DNA of 64,000 bases from assembly GCA_050184585.1 (NCBI GenBank), contig JBFXAF010000002.1, forward strand, positions 248,001 through 312,000. Direction: 5' to 3'. The position numbers and the translations under genes were made by a program. Below the pieces are notes generated by a model. That model was not told the DNA's origin. It did no database searches and was given only the letters and a program-made list of their open reading frames with translations. The number at the start of each line of letters is the position of its first letter. Position 1 is the first letter of the stretch. This document shows, one piece after another, positions 18,065-26,439 of the stretch. Source of the DNA: JBFXAF01 sp050184585 (GTDB lineage: Bacteria; Pseudomonadota; Alphaproteobacteria; Rhizobiales; Rhizobiaceae).

Positions 18065-18997
18065 ATGAAACTGACCGACGCGATCTACACCGACGAACAC
18101 AAGGCCCGCGAGCACTTGGAAAAGCTCCATTGGCCGCATGGCCCAATCTGCCCGCATTGCGGCAACTCGGCACAGGATCGCATCACCAAATTGCAGGGCC
18201 AGTCGACCCGTCCCGGCGTCTACAAGTGCAAGGAATGCCGTAAGCCGTTCTCTGTCACGGTCGGCACGCTCATGGAGCGCAGCCATATCAAGATCAACGT
18301 CTGGCTGGCCGCGATGCACCTGCTTACCGCGTCCAAAAAGGGCATGTCCGCCCATCAGATGCACCGCATGCTAGGCATCAGCTACGAGAGCGCATGGTTC
18401 CTTTGCCATCGCCTTCGCGAAGCCATGCGCGAGGATACGCCCAAGGGCGGGCTTGGCGGCCAGAACAAGGTCGTCGAGGCCGACGAAGCCTATGTCGGCG
18501 GCAAGGCCAAGAACCGCGCCCACCGCGAGCCCGCCCCGAAGAAAGCGGTCCTTTCACTGGTCGAGCGCGAAGGACGCGTGGCGTCGTTCCATGTCGCCAA
18601 CGTGACCGCCGACACCGTGCGCCCGATCATCGTCACCACGGCCAGCCGCGCCAGCGCCTTGATGACCGACGAAAGCGTCATCTATCCCAAGCTTGGCCGC
18701 GAGTTCGCCAGCCACGGCACGGTCAACCATTCCGCTAACGAGTACGCTCGCCTTGGCGGCTTCATGCACGTCAACACGGCAGAGAACTTCTTTTCGATCC
18801 TCAAGCGCGGCATCACTGGCGTCTATCACAGCGTCAGCGAAGCGCATTTGCACCGCTACCTTGCCGAGTTCGACTATCGCTACAACAACCGCACCGGCCT
18901 CGGCGTGAGCGACAAGGACCGCGCGGAAAAGGCAATCAAGAACATGGTCGGCAAGCGCCTCACCTATCGGCGGACTGACGAAGCCCGTTACGCCTAA
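18065..18997 (+). CDS. IS1595-family (ISXO2-like) transposase
   Basis: This 310-residue protein has an N-terminal zinc ribbon (CPHCGN and CKEC, about residues 31-61) followed by a helix-turn-helix-like stretch (MSAHQMHRMLGISYESAWF). The ISXO2-type DDE domain comes next: first Asp in VVEADEAYVGG, second in LMTDES, and the C-terminal NTAENFFSILKRG that carries the third acidic residue and Lys. The gene looks intact. The ATG at 18065 has AAGGGG six bases upstream; an in-frame ATG at 18050 is an alternative. It should mobilise the 2.2-kb element that contains it. Confidence 0.93.
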   Translation: MKLTDAIYTDEHKAREHLEKLHWPHGPICPHCGNSAQDRITKLQGQSTRPGVYKCKECRKPFSVTVGTLMERSHIKINVWLAAMHLLTASKKGMSAHQMHRMLGISYESAWFLCHRLREAMREDTPKGGLGGQNKVVEADEAYVGGKAKNRAHREPAPKKAVLSLVEREGRVASFHVANVTADTVRPIIVTTASRASALMTDESVIYPKLGREFASHGTVNHSANEYARLGGFMHVNTAENFFSILKRGITGVYHSVSEAHLHRYLAEFDYRYNNRTGLGVSDKDRAEKAIKNMVGKRLTYRRTDEARYA

Positions 18998-19111
18998 GCA
19001 GAAGGCGTACCGCCCTCTGACGCGTCGCAAACGGAAGACTCCAAAGGCGTAAAAGCTTCCCCTATTCTCTCTGCCCTATACGTTTGAAAACCAGTGGGAG
19101 AGGGAACAGTC

Positions 19112-19396
19112 ATGACCAGCGGACCAGCTATACTCCACAACCCGCAAACGCCCGATGTGTTTGCCGATGCCGCGCTTGGTTTCCTTACGTTCGCTGGCTG
19201 CATGCGCATCACCTTTGAGTCTGCAAGGTCGGACTATTCGCAATCACCTGTCGTCCTTGACCGTGTGGTGATTGGGAGACTTGTCATGCCGCTGGCCGCG
19301 GCAGAGGACATGGCGCGCGGCATCTTGCAACAAATTGAAAATATCAAGGCGAAGGAAGGCACCCCAACAGAGGAACACAACACTACCTTGCAGTAG
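19112..19396 (+). CDS. Cargo gene of the element, 94-residue hypothetical protein
   Basis: This 94-residue protein starts at ATG with a strong GAGAGGGA six bases upstream. It is a small alpha/beta protein without membrane segments, with core ADAALGFLTFAGCMRITFES and tail VMPLAAAEDMARGILQQIE. The strand-then-helix layout ending in residues like those of DUF3467-type proteins (V-L-PE-A..LL..L) is a weak resemblance I cannot test. It is the second gene of the inserted element and its 3' end overlaps the 47-residue gene on the other strand by 14 bases. Confidence 0.65.
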   Translation: MTSGPAILHNPQTPDVFADAALGFLTFAGCMRITFESARSDYSQSPVVLDRVVIGRLVMPLAAAEDMARGILQQIENIKAKEGTPTEEHNTTLQ

Positions 19397-19526
19397 GCTT
19401 TCGATCGTTCTTCTTGGGCTTCGTCGCCGGTTTCGGCTTCGGCGGCAGTCGCAAGACCCGCTTAGCGAGTTCATCGCGACGACGGTCCGCTTCATCCTGG
19501 TTCCTGTCTTTGGGGGCTTTGTTCAT
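19383..19526 (-). CDS. Small basic cargo protein, 47 residues, antisense within the element
   Basis: On the minus strand an ATG at 19526 opens a 47-codon frame whose product is very polar (NQDEADRRRDELAKRVL, then PPKPKPATKPKK, ending KPTAR). It resembles small RRDE..KR...TPPKPH proteins that I recall being common in alphaproteobacterial genomes beside IS1595-type transposases. It fills the gap between the two other cargo genes and its start codon shares the CATG at 19524-19527 with the start of the plus-strand gene. The Lys/Pro-rich tail could bind nucleic acid. This is inference from composition and position. Confidence 0.55.
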   Translation of the reverse strand: MNKAPKDRNQDEADRRRDELAKRVLRLPPKPKPATKPKKNDRKPTAR

Positions 19527-20121
19527 GATCAACCCGGCCTTTGTTCGCTATCCAGAGGAAGCGAAGTTACTCGGCGAGATGGTCCTAGGATACGGCGAAC
19601 TCGACATCACCTTCTGCATGATGTGCGGCAAAGCCATTCACCAACAGTTCGAACTGCTGCATGCGGTGAACCAAGTACGCTCAGAGACGGCCCGCCTCGA
19701 TATCGCTAACGCTATGGCGGGGAAGGGCTTCTCCACCCTCGGTCTAGAGGCCGAATATGCGCGCCTTCTGCGATGTATGCGCGTGTGTCTCAGGATCAGG
19801 AACCAGTGGGCTCACAGCCAATGGGGAGATATGGACCCTCACGGATTGGCTTTCACGCGAACAGATGGCGATGTCTTCGCTGCGCCGGTCAAGCCAACGG
19901 TTTGGCTAAGCATCAAAGTCGACCTTCTTCGAAAGCAAGAAGCCTACTTTGAACATACTCGATTGCGCCTTCTGGTCCTTCTATCGAACCTGACGCCGAT
20001 CCTCGTTGGCAAGAAAGGCTTGCTTCGACCGCCGCCAGAAATGCCCGAACCGAATATGCATAATCAGTGGTCGAAATCGGCCCGCGACCACATAGACTCA
20101 TTGCCGACGCTCCGGCCCTGA
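19525..20121 (+). CDS. Cargo gene, 198-residue HEPN-like candidate
   Basis: This helical protein opens MINPAFVRYPEEAKLLGEM, then YGELDITFCMM, a pattern seen in many HEPN-type and Abi-like proteins. Near residue 95 it has RIRNQWAHSQW; the RNQWAH fits the RX4-6H motif that forms the catalytic site of HEPN ribonucleases. HEPN domains are common in defence and toxin-antitoxin systems. The ATG at 19525 has GGGGG nine bases before it. The 3' end stops 67 bases before the right inverted repeat begins, so the gene lies wholly in the element. The HEPN call rests on one short motif and overall helical content, so it is tentative. Confidence 0.6.
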   Translation: MINPAFVRYPEEAKLLGEMVLGYGELDITFCMMCGKAIHQQFELLHAVNQVRSETARLDIANAMAGKGFSTLGLEAEYARLLRCMRVCLRIRNQWAHSQWGDMDPHGLAFTRTDGDVFAAPVKPTVWLSIKVDLLRKQEAYFEHTRLRLLVLLSNLTPILVGKKGLLRPPPEMPEPNMHNQWSKSARDHIDSLPTLRP

Positions 20122-20187
20122 GCGCCTTGCCTATATCGTCCTTCGAAAGTGCCGGCCTGTCGGCGAATCGATTGCCATTTTCCATCA

Positions 20188-20211
20188 TGGTACGTCAAGC
20201 CGATAATTGCC
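20188..20211 (-). repeat. Right terminal inverted repeat
   Basis: These 24 bases are perfectly complementary to 18000-18023 and define the right end of the element. Confidence 0.92.
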
Positions 20212-20219
20212 AGATCACA
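20212..20219. repeat. Target-site duplication, right copy (AGATCACA)
   Basis: Exact repeat of 17992-17999. The passenger frame resumes at this point (EITG before the element, QITGSV after it). Confidence 0.9.
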
Positions 20220-22193
20220 GGCTCAGTTATCTCTAATTCGTTTCTTGAGTATGCCGTCGGAATGCAGAATGACAACAACCGTCTTATTATTTCGGGTACC
20301 ATTTATTCGCCGATGTTTGCGGTAACATTGACAGGTAACAATAATGTTCTCGAATTGCGACCGGGTTACGACATTACCGGTTTGGTCAGTCTCAATGGCG
20401 CTGTAACCGTCCTCGGCGGCTCGGGCGCCGACGAGTTCGACCTCGATTTGATCGGAACGCAATACACCGGCTTCTCGACCGGCGAGAAACGCGGCTCCTC
20501 TACGTGGACGCTGACGGGCGCGAACGGCGCGGCATGGTCGGTCTTCGACGGCACGTTGCTGGTAAACGGCACGGCTGGCGACATGACGGTCAATGGCGGC
20601 GTGCTGGGGGGCACGGGAACGGTCGGGAACACGGTCATCAACGGCGGCGCGCTTGCGCCGGGCAATTCGATCGGCACGCTTAACGTGGCTGGCAATCTGA
20701 CCTTTGCGGCCGGTGGCTATTCGGTCGAAGTCGAAGGCGCGGCGTCCGACCTGACGAACGTGACGGGCTTGGCCACGCTGTCGGGCGGCGCCGTCGGTGT
20801 CACCTACCTGCCAACCGGCACGATCGTCAGGCGCTACACGATCCTCACCGCCGCCGGCGGTCTCGGCGGAACCGAGTTTTCCGGGATCACGGATAATGCG
20901 CCGGGCATCGTCAGCAGGCTCTCCTACGACGCCAGCAACGCCTATCTCGATGTCGATCTCACGATGCGGGGGATCACCGGCCTGACGGCGAACACGGCAG
21001 GCGTTGCCTCGGTTCTCGACGCCTATTTTGATCGGACAGGGGCGATCCCTGCCGCCTTTGCTTTCCTCGACGCAGTCGGGCTCAACCAGCTCACGGGCGA
21101 GGTCGCGACTGGCGCGATGGGCGCGGGCATGGACGCCACCAGCCAGTTCCTGAACCTCATCGGCGATGCGGGCTCTGGCGGCGCGGTCGGCACTGGCGGC
21201 GATCCGCTGGAGTACACGGCCGGCGCCGCGGCGCGAGCCGACATGGCGCGCGGGACGGGACCGCTGTCGTCGACTCGGGCGCTCGCGGCCCTTTCCGGCG
21301 AAAGCGAGGACGCGGCGGCGAAGGCGGCCGACGCGCTGGCGATGGGCTCGTCGCACGCGGTCGACAATGCCTTCGCCACGCGCTGGCATCTGTGGGGTTC
21401 GGCCTATGGCGGCGGCGAGCAGGTGGACGGCAATGCGACGGTCGGCTCGGCCGATTTGTCGGCCCGCACCTGGGGCCTCGCCTCGGGCATCACACGCAAC
21501 TTCGACGGCGGCAGGATCGGCCTTGCGCTCGGCGGGGCGGGAACGAGCTTCTCGCTCGCCGGCGGGCTGGGCTCGGGCAACGCCACCAGCTTCAACGCGG
21601 GCCTCCACGGCACCGGATATTTCGGCGACGGCTATGTCACGGCCGCACTCGCCTATGGCTACCACGCCACCCGCACCAGCCGGGCGGTGCCCGGCGACAC
21701 GCTCTCGGCCCGCTTCGGCGCGCAGACTTTTGGGGGCCGGCTCGAAGCCGGCTACCGGTTGAACCTCGGCGGCGTGGCGCTGACCCCGTTCGCGGCGGCT
21801 GAAGCCACCGCCTACCGCCTGCCAGGCTACACCGAAACCTCGGCGCTGGGCGGTCCCTTCGCGCTGGCCTATGCATCACAGACCGAGACGGCGATCCGCA
21901 CCGAGCTCGGTGCGCGCACGGCGATCGCGCTCGGCTCGAACGCCAGGCTCACCGGACGGGCGGCCTGGGTGTGGAACGCCGACAGCGCGCGCGCGGTCAC
22001 CGCGGCCTTCCAGGCGCTGCCCGGAACCAGCTTCACCATCAACGGCGCGCAGCCGGCGCGGCACGCGGCATTGCTGAAGGCCGGCGTCGAAGCCGCCTTC
22101 GGCAACGTCACCGCCAAACTCGCCGCCACCGGCGAGTTCTCGAGGAACGTGACCAGCTTCGGCGCGCAGGCCAAGGTCGGGTTCAGCTGGTAG
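20212..22193 (+). pseudogene. Autotransporter, C-terminal fragment (rest of passenger and beta-barrel)
   Basis: The open frame runs to the stop at 22193. It encodes the end of the passenger, with an autotransporter-repeat motif (LGGTGTVGNTVINGGALAPG, about 20608-20667), a linker, and a 12-strand autotransporter beta-barrel at about 21380-22190. The barrel opens WHLWGSAYGGGEQVDG and ends VGFSW, with the terminal aromatic residue typical of outer-membrane barrels. In an intact protein the barrel would carry the passenger through the outer membrane. This half has no signal peptide of its own; an ATG at 20187 in the end of the element could start it but has no ribosome site. The barrel itself shows no further lesion. 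An automatic annotation would probably list it as a stand-alone autotransporter-domain protein. Confidence 0.85.
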
Positions 22194-22228
22194 GGGCCTG
22201 ACGCTGAATGGTAGGTGCCCCTCGTTCT

Positions 22229-22402
22229 TCGTCATCCTCGGGCGACCGGAGCGAAGCGAAGGGAGACCCGGGGATCCATGCCGGAACCTTCGCGTCCCAA
22301 GGACGAACCATGTCCTGGAGCGACGGCGTTTCCTTCACCGTTCCGGCATGGATCCCCGGGTCTGCGCGACGGCCTTCGGCCTGCTCCGCCCGAGGATGAC
22401 GA
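22229..22402. repeat. 174-bp nested palindromic element
   Basis: Two perfect inverted repeats are nested: a 16-bp outer pair (22229-22244 with 22387-22402) and a 23-bp inner pair (22265-22287 with 22340-22362, core GGGGATCCATGCCGG). RNA from either strand would fold into a long hairpin. It lies in the 370-base gap between the autotransporter and bpt. I see nothing in the rest of that gap except short G+C-rich palindromes at about 22440-22465. It resembles interspersed palindromic repeats common in rhizobial genomes. Confidence 0.85.
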
Positions 22403-22563
22403 ATGGAGAAGGCGGAAGCCGCGCCGCGCTGCCCGCAAGCCACCCGGCCGCTTCGCGGCCACCCTCGCCTCGAGGGGAGGGAGCGCCGCGATCATTTGCC
22501 AGTTGAAATTTTCGCGGCGACCGCCAAGGTATGGCGAGTCCTGGTGGTGCGCCGCATTCCGAA

Positions 22564-23322
22564 ATGACCCATCATTCAACCCAGTCGCCGCAGTTCTTCC
22601 TGACCGCGCCCTCGCCCTGCCCGTATGTCGAGGGGCAGTTCGAGCGCAAGGTGTTCACCCACCTGGTCGGCGACAAGGCTCCCGAGCTCAACGACCTCCT
22701 GACCCAGGGCGGCTTTCGGCGCTCGCAGAACATCGCCTACCGGCCGGCCTGCGAGACCTGCCGGGCCTGCGTGTCGGTGCGCATCGTCTGCGACGAGTTC
22801 AAGCCGTCGAGGAACATGAAGCGCGTCTCGCAGCGCAACGCCGACCTCGTCGGGTCCGTGCACGACGCCGAGCCTTCAAGCGAGCAGTTCTCGCTGTTCC
22901 GTTCCTATCTCGACGCCCGGCACCGCAAGGGCGGCATGTCGGACATGACCGTGCTCGACTACGCCATGATGGTCGAGGACACGCATGTCGACACCAAGGT
23001 GATCGAGTACCGCAGGCGCGGGCCGGACACGTTCATCACCGGCCGCGGCCAGGGGGAACTCATCGCGGTGGCGCTGACCGACCGCATGGCCGACGGGCTG
23101 TCGATGGTCTATTCCTATTACGATCCCGAACTGGAGGACCGCTCGCTCGGCACCTTCATGATCCTCGACCACATCGCCCGCGCCCGCGCCGCGGGCCTGC
23201 CCCACGTCTATCTCGGCTACTGGGTCAACGGCTCGCGCAAGATGAACTATAAGGTCCGCTTCCTGCCGCAGGAGCACCTCGGCGCGAAGGGCTGGGAACG
23301 CTACGACCACGAGGCCGTCTGA
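22564..23322 (+). CDS. bpt: Aminoacyl-tRNA--protein transferase (Bpt/Ate family)
   Basis: This 252-residue protein attaches an amino acid from aminoacyl-tRNA to the N-terminus of proteins, marking them for ClpAP degradation (N-degron pathway). The N-terminal ATE domain has CPYVEGQFERKVFT and the conserved Cys-rich RPACETCRACVSVRI (about residues 60-74). The C-terminal GNAT-like part has YLGYWVNGSRKMNYK near 217-231. Bacterial members of this length are leucyl transferases on Asp/Glu N-termini (Bpt); older annotation calls them arginyl transferases. ATG 22564 is chosen because the motif-bearing part begins right after it; the ribosome site is weak. Confidence 0.92.
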   Translation: MTHHSTQSPQFFLTAPSPCPYVEGQFERKVFTHLVGDKAPELNDLLTQGGFRRSQNIAYRPACETCRACVSVRIVCDEFKPSRNMKRVSQRNADLVGSVHDAEPSSEQFSLFRSYLDARHRKGGMSDMTVLDYAMMVEDTHVDTKVIEYRRRGPDTFITGRGQGELIAVALTDRMADGLSMVYSYYDPELEDRSLGTFMILDHIARARAAGLPHVYLGYWVNGSRKMNYKVRFLPQEHLGAKGWERYDHEAV

Positions 23323-23380
23323 CGGCGCGCTTCCGTCGCCGAACCGGTCTCCATCCCCTCCCCCCAGCGAGGTCCAAGCC

Positions 23381-24280
23381 TTGTCCTCGACCTCCTCGCA
23401 GCACGCGAAAGGCCTGCTGATCACCGCCATCGGCGGGCTGATCCTCACCGTCGACATCCCGATGATCCGACTGGCGGGGGGCGACCCGTGGCCGATCCTG
23501 CTGGTGCGCAGCGGCGTGACGCTCGTCGCCGCGCTGGCGATCTGGGCGGTCTGGCGGGCGCTGAGCGCCAATGCGCCCTCGCTGATGCCCGGCCGCACCG
23601 GGGCGATCGTGGCCAGCCTCTACGGGCTCACCTCGATCGCCTTCATGATCGCTGTGTTCAACACCTCGACCGCAAACCTGGTCTTCATCCTCGCCTTCAA
23701 CACCGTCTTCGCCGCGCTGCTCTCCTGGGTGTTCCTGAAGGAACGGCCGCAACCGGCGACGATGGCGGCGATGGCGGCGATGATCGTCGGCGTCTTGGTC
23801 ATCGTCGGCGACGGCATCTCGGCCGGGAACTTCCTCGGCGACATGATGGCCCTGCTGTCGTCGTTCTTCGTCGCCGCGGCGATCACCATCAGCCGGGCGT
23901 CCGGTCGCGACATGGGCTTCACCGCGCTGACCGGCGTGGCGCTGCCGCTGGTGGTTGCGATCGCGCTGACGATCCAGACCGGCTACCGCATCGACGAGCC
24001 CTGGTGGATCATCCTCAACGGCGCGGTCGTCATGCCGCTCGCCTTCTACTGCCTGGCGACGGGCCCGCGCTATCTCTCCGCCCCCGAAGTCGCGATGTTC
24101 TACCTCCTGGAGACCTGCCTGGCGCCGGTGTGGGTGTGGCTGATCTTCGCGGAGACGCCCACCCGCAACAGCATGATCGGCGGCACGATCCTGATCGTCG
24201 CGCTGGTCGCGCATTCGCTCTGGCAACTCCAGGCCGGCCGGACACGCAAGGCGCGCGGGAATCTGAGACATCCGGTCTGA
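23381..24280 (+). CDS. DMT-superfamily (EamA) exporter
   Basis: This 299-residue protein has ten membrane helices in two EamA repeats; the first repeat ends LSWVFLKERP and the second is VWLIFAETPTRNSMIGG, the typical short loop before the last helix. Such proteins export metabolites or amino acids from the cytoplasm. The only well-placed start is TTG at 23381 with GAGGT nine bases upstream. It follows bpt by 58 bases and ends 23 bases before a 158-bp palindromic repeat. The substrate is unknown. Confidence 0.86.
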   Translation: MSSTSSQHAKGLLITAIGGLILTVDIPMIRLAGGDPWPILLVRSGVTLVAALAIWAVWRALSANAPSLMPGRTGAIVASLYGLTSIAFMIAVFNTSTANLVFILAFNTVFAALLSWVFLKERPQPATMAAMAAMIVGVLVIVGDGISAGNFLGDMMALLSSFFVAAAITISRASGRDMGFTALTGVALPLVVAIALTIQTGYRIDEPWWIILNGAVVMPLAFYCLATGPRYLSAPEVAMFYLLETCLAPVWVWLIFAETPTRNSMIGGTILIVALVAHSLWQLQAGRTRKARGNLRHPV

Positions 24281-24303
24281 CTCGTCCGCGGCTATTCTTC
24301 AAC

Positions 24304-24461
24304 GACCCCCCTCTGGCCTGCCGGCCATCTCCCCCTCAAGGGGGGAGATCAGCTGTCAGCGGTGGTTTCGCCAATCGCCGACGTTGCAGGAAGGGCAGTC
24401 ACGTACAAGCTGCTGATCTCCCCCCTTGAGGGGGAGATGGCCGGCAGGCCAGAGGGGGGTC
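24304..24461. repeat. 158-bp palindromic repeat, copy 1
   Basis: Perfect 49-bp inverted arms (24304-24352 and 24413-24461, outer end GACCCCCCTCTGG) enclose about 60 unlike bases. A second copy with the same arms and identical total length lies at 38847-39004. It sits between two converging genes (DMT exporter and sigma factor), so it may also act as a two-way terminator. Structure is MITE-like, but no target duplication is evident. Confidence 0.9.
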
Positions 24462-24474
24462 GCCGACTGATTGC

Positions 24475-25707
24475 TCACGCACGTAGACCCAACTCCGTCA
24501 GCCGCTTTTCGATGAAGCGCCGCGCCGGCTCCTGCCTGACCAGCGCCAGCGCTTCGCGGTAGGCGGCGGCGGCCTCGTCGATACGTCCGAGCCGGCGCAG
24601 GAGCTCACCTCGCGCCGCATGGGCGGGATGGTAGGCGCGGAGCTCGCCCCGGGTGAGCAGCGCATCGATCAGCGAAAGCCCCGCATCGGGACCGTCGCGC
24701 ATGGCGATGGCGGCGGCGCGGTTGAGTTCCACCACCGGCGTCGGCGAGGCGCGGAGCAGGAGGTCGTAGAAGGAGACGATCCGCGCCCAGTCGGTTGCTT
24801 CGGCCTGCGCATGCTCGGCGGCAATGGCCGCCTGGATGGCATATGCGCCGACCTCTCCCGAGGCGAATGCACGGGCGGCGAGCGCCGAGCCCTCCTCGAT
24901 GCCGGCGCGGTCCCACAGCGCCCGGTCCTGATCCTCGAACAGGATCACGGAGCCGTCCGGAGCCGCGCGGGCGGCGCGGCGCGAATCGTGGAGGAGCATG
25001 AGAGCGAGGAGCCCGACGGTCTCCGGATCGGGCAGCAGCGCGGCGAGCAGACGACCAAGCCGTATCGCCTCGGCGGAGAGGTCAGTGCGGACCAGGGACG
25101 CGCCTGAGGATGCGGAATAGCCTTCGTTGAAGACGAGGTAGACGACGCGCAGGACGTGTTCCAGCCGTTCGGCCAGTTCGTTCACGGCCGGCGTCTCGTA
25201 GGGTATCCTCTCGTCGCGGATCCTGGCCTTGGCGCGCACGATGCGCTGAGCGATGGTCGGGGTGGGCACGAGGAAGGCAGCCGCGATCTCCTCGGTCGTC
25301 AGGCCGCAGACCTCGCGCAGCGTCAGCGCAGTGCGGGCGTCCGAAGGCAAGGCCGGATGGCAGCAGATGAAGACGAGCCGAAGCTGGTCGTCGGCGATCG
25401 CCTTGTCGTCGAAATCCTCCGGCTCCTGGTCCTCCATGCGCATGGCGATCTCCGTCAGCGAGGCGTCGTGGCGCGCCTGGCGGCGCATCCGGTCGATCGC
25501 CTTGAAGCGCCCCGCGGAGACGAGCCACGCGAAGGGATTTTTCGGCACGCCGTCGCGCGGCCACTGGTCGGCCGCCGCCGCGAACGCGTCGTGCATCGCT
25601 TCCTCGGCCGGGTCGAAGCCGCCGAGGAGGCGGATCAGCGTGGCGAGAACGCGGCGCGACTCCGTCCGGTAGATCGCCTCAAGCGTCGCCTCGGAACCTG
25701 CGCTCAA
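24475..25707 (-). CDS. ECF42-type sigma factor with C-terminal TPR-like extension
   Basis: This 410-residue protein has sigma region 2 at about 10-80 (EEAMHDAFAAAADQWP, PFAWLVSAGRFKAIDRMRR) and region 4 at about 130-185 (LTLREVCGLTTEEIAAAFLV). A long helical tail of ~220 residues carries the conserved LRVVYLVFNEGYSASSG and AIAAEHA segments. That tail and the neighbouring DGPF proteins define the ECF42 group, which has no classical anti-sigma factor; the tail is thought to control activity. The start is TTG, overlapping the stop of the preceding DGPF gene (TTGA), so it is the last gene of a four-gene operon. The signal sensed is unknown. Confidence 0.92.
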   Translation of the reverse strand: MSAGSEATLEAIYRTESRRVLATLIRLLGGFDPAEEAMHDAFAAAADQWPRDGVPKNPFAWLVSAGRFKAIDRMRRQARHDASLTEIAMRMEDQEPEDFDDKAIADDQLRLVFICCHPALPSDARTALTLREVCGLTTEEIAAAFLVPTPTIAQRIVRAKARIRDERIPYETPAVNELAERLEHVLRVVYLVFNEGYSASSGASLVRTDLSAEAIRLGRLLAALLPDPETVGLLALMLLHDSRRAARAAPDGSVILFEDQDRALWDRAGIEEGSALAARAFASGEVGAYAIQAAIAAEHAQAEATDWARIVSFYDLLLRASPTPVVELNRAAAIAMRDGPDAGLSLIDALLTRGELRAYHPAHAARGELLRRLGRIDEAAAAYREALALVRQEPARRFIEKRLTELGLRA

Positions 25708-26081
25708 GCGGGCAGCTCCACGGCGTCGAGATAATCGATCAACCGCACCGGTCTCACCTCGATCGTGCCCATCCTCGACAGGGGCATCTCGGCGGCGATG
25801 CGGATGGCATCGTTCAGATCCCTCGCCTCGATGACGACGAAGCCGGACAGATGCTCCTTCGTCTCGGCGAACGGACCGTCCGTGGTGGACAGCCTGCCCT
25901 GCCTCACCCTGACCGAGATCGCCTCGGCCGGCGCGGCCAGCGCATGCGCGTCGACCCAGTGGCCGGAGCGCCGCAGGGCCTCGTCATTGTCGAGCATGGC
26001 GTTGGTGTACCAGTCGCGCTGGGGCTGCGTCAGCGGCTCGAAGGTCGCGTCTTCGAGGTAGATCAGGCAGACATATTTCAT
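25704..26081 (-). CDS. YCII-related DGPF-domain protein, third in the ECF42 operon
   Basis: This 125-residue protein has the YCII-related dimeric alpha/beta-barrel fold with the family motif TTDGPFAETKEHLSGF (about 65-80) and a C-terminal strand (GTIEVRPV). It is one of three paralogous genes in a row and is joined by 4-base overlaps to the gene before (ATGA) and to the sigma factor after (TTGA). DGPF proteins are the hallmark partners of ECF42 sigma factors; their biochemical role is not established. Confidence 0.9.
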   Translation of the reverse strand: MKYVCLIYLEDATFEPLTQPQRDWYTNAMLDNDEALRRSGHWVDAHALAAPAEAISVRVRQGRLSTTDGPFAETKEHLSGFVVIEARDLNDAIRIAAEMPLSRMGTIEVRPVRLIDYLDAVELPA

Positions 26082-26437
26082 GGCGCTGCCCTGATGTCAT
26101 AGGCCGGGCGCACCTCGACCTTGCCGTGACGCGCGAGTTCGCACGCCTGCGCGATGGCGACGGCCTCCTCCATGCTCTCGGCGCGCACGATGATGAAGCC
26201 GCCGAGATGTTCCTTGGTCTCGGCGAAAGGCCCGTCGGTGCGCGTGAGTTTCGACTGCCGGACGGACACGGTGACCGCACGCGCCGGCGCGTCGAGCGCG
26301 CGAGCCACCAGGAGCTTCCCCTGGCGCTCCAATTCGGTGTCCTCGTCGCGGCAGACCTCTTGCAGGCGCTGGTGGTCGGCCTCGGTGAAGCCCTGGAAGG
26401 TCGATTCGTCAATGTAGAACAGGATCGCGAATTCCAT
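26078..26437 (-). CDS. YCII-related DGPF-domain protein, second in the operon
   Basis: This 119-residue protein begins MEFAILFYIDEST and carries RTDGPFAETKEHLGGF at about 66-81 and KVEVRPAYD near its end. It is separated from the upstream paralogue by only 2 bases and overlaps the next by 4. It diverges from its neighbours mainly in the N-terminal third, which may tune a ligand or partner surface. Confidence 0.9.
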   Translation of the reverse strand: MEFAILFYIDESTFQGFTEADHQRLQEVCRDEDTELERQGKLLVARALDAPARAVTVSVRQSKLTRTDGPFAETKEHLGGFIIVRAESMEEAVAIAQACELARHGKVEVRPAYDIRAAP

Positions 26438-26439
26438 GG

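Larger units (their letters stand above)
18000..20211 (+). mobile_element. IS1595-family-like element with cargo genes, 2,212 bp
   Basis: The ends are defined by perfect 24-bp terminal inverted repeats (beginning GGCAATTATCGG) and by an 8-bp direct repeat outside them. Inside are an ISXO2/IS1595-type transposase and three more genes: 94 residues (+), 47 residues (-) and 198 residues (+). Simple IS1595 members are about 1 kb, so roughly half of this element is cargo. It sits in the passenger region of an autotransporter. Removing the element plus one target copy (2,220 bases, a multiple of three) joins the two halves in frame without an added residue, so the insertion is recent or the site has not decayed. 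Boundaries are read directly from the sequence; assignment to a named IS is not possible here. Confidence 0.93.

Noticed and set aside
19414..19524. Longer N-terminus for the HEPN-like cargo protein starting at 19414
   Set aside because: The added residues are low-complexity Ser/Arg and lie over the antisense 47-residue gene; the conserved-looking part begins at 19525.
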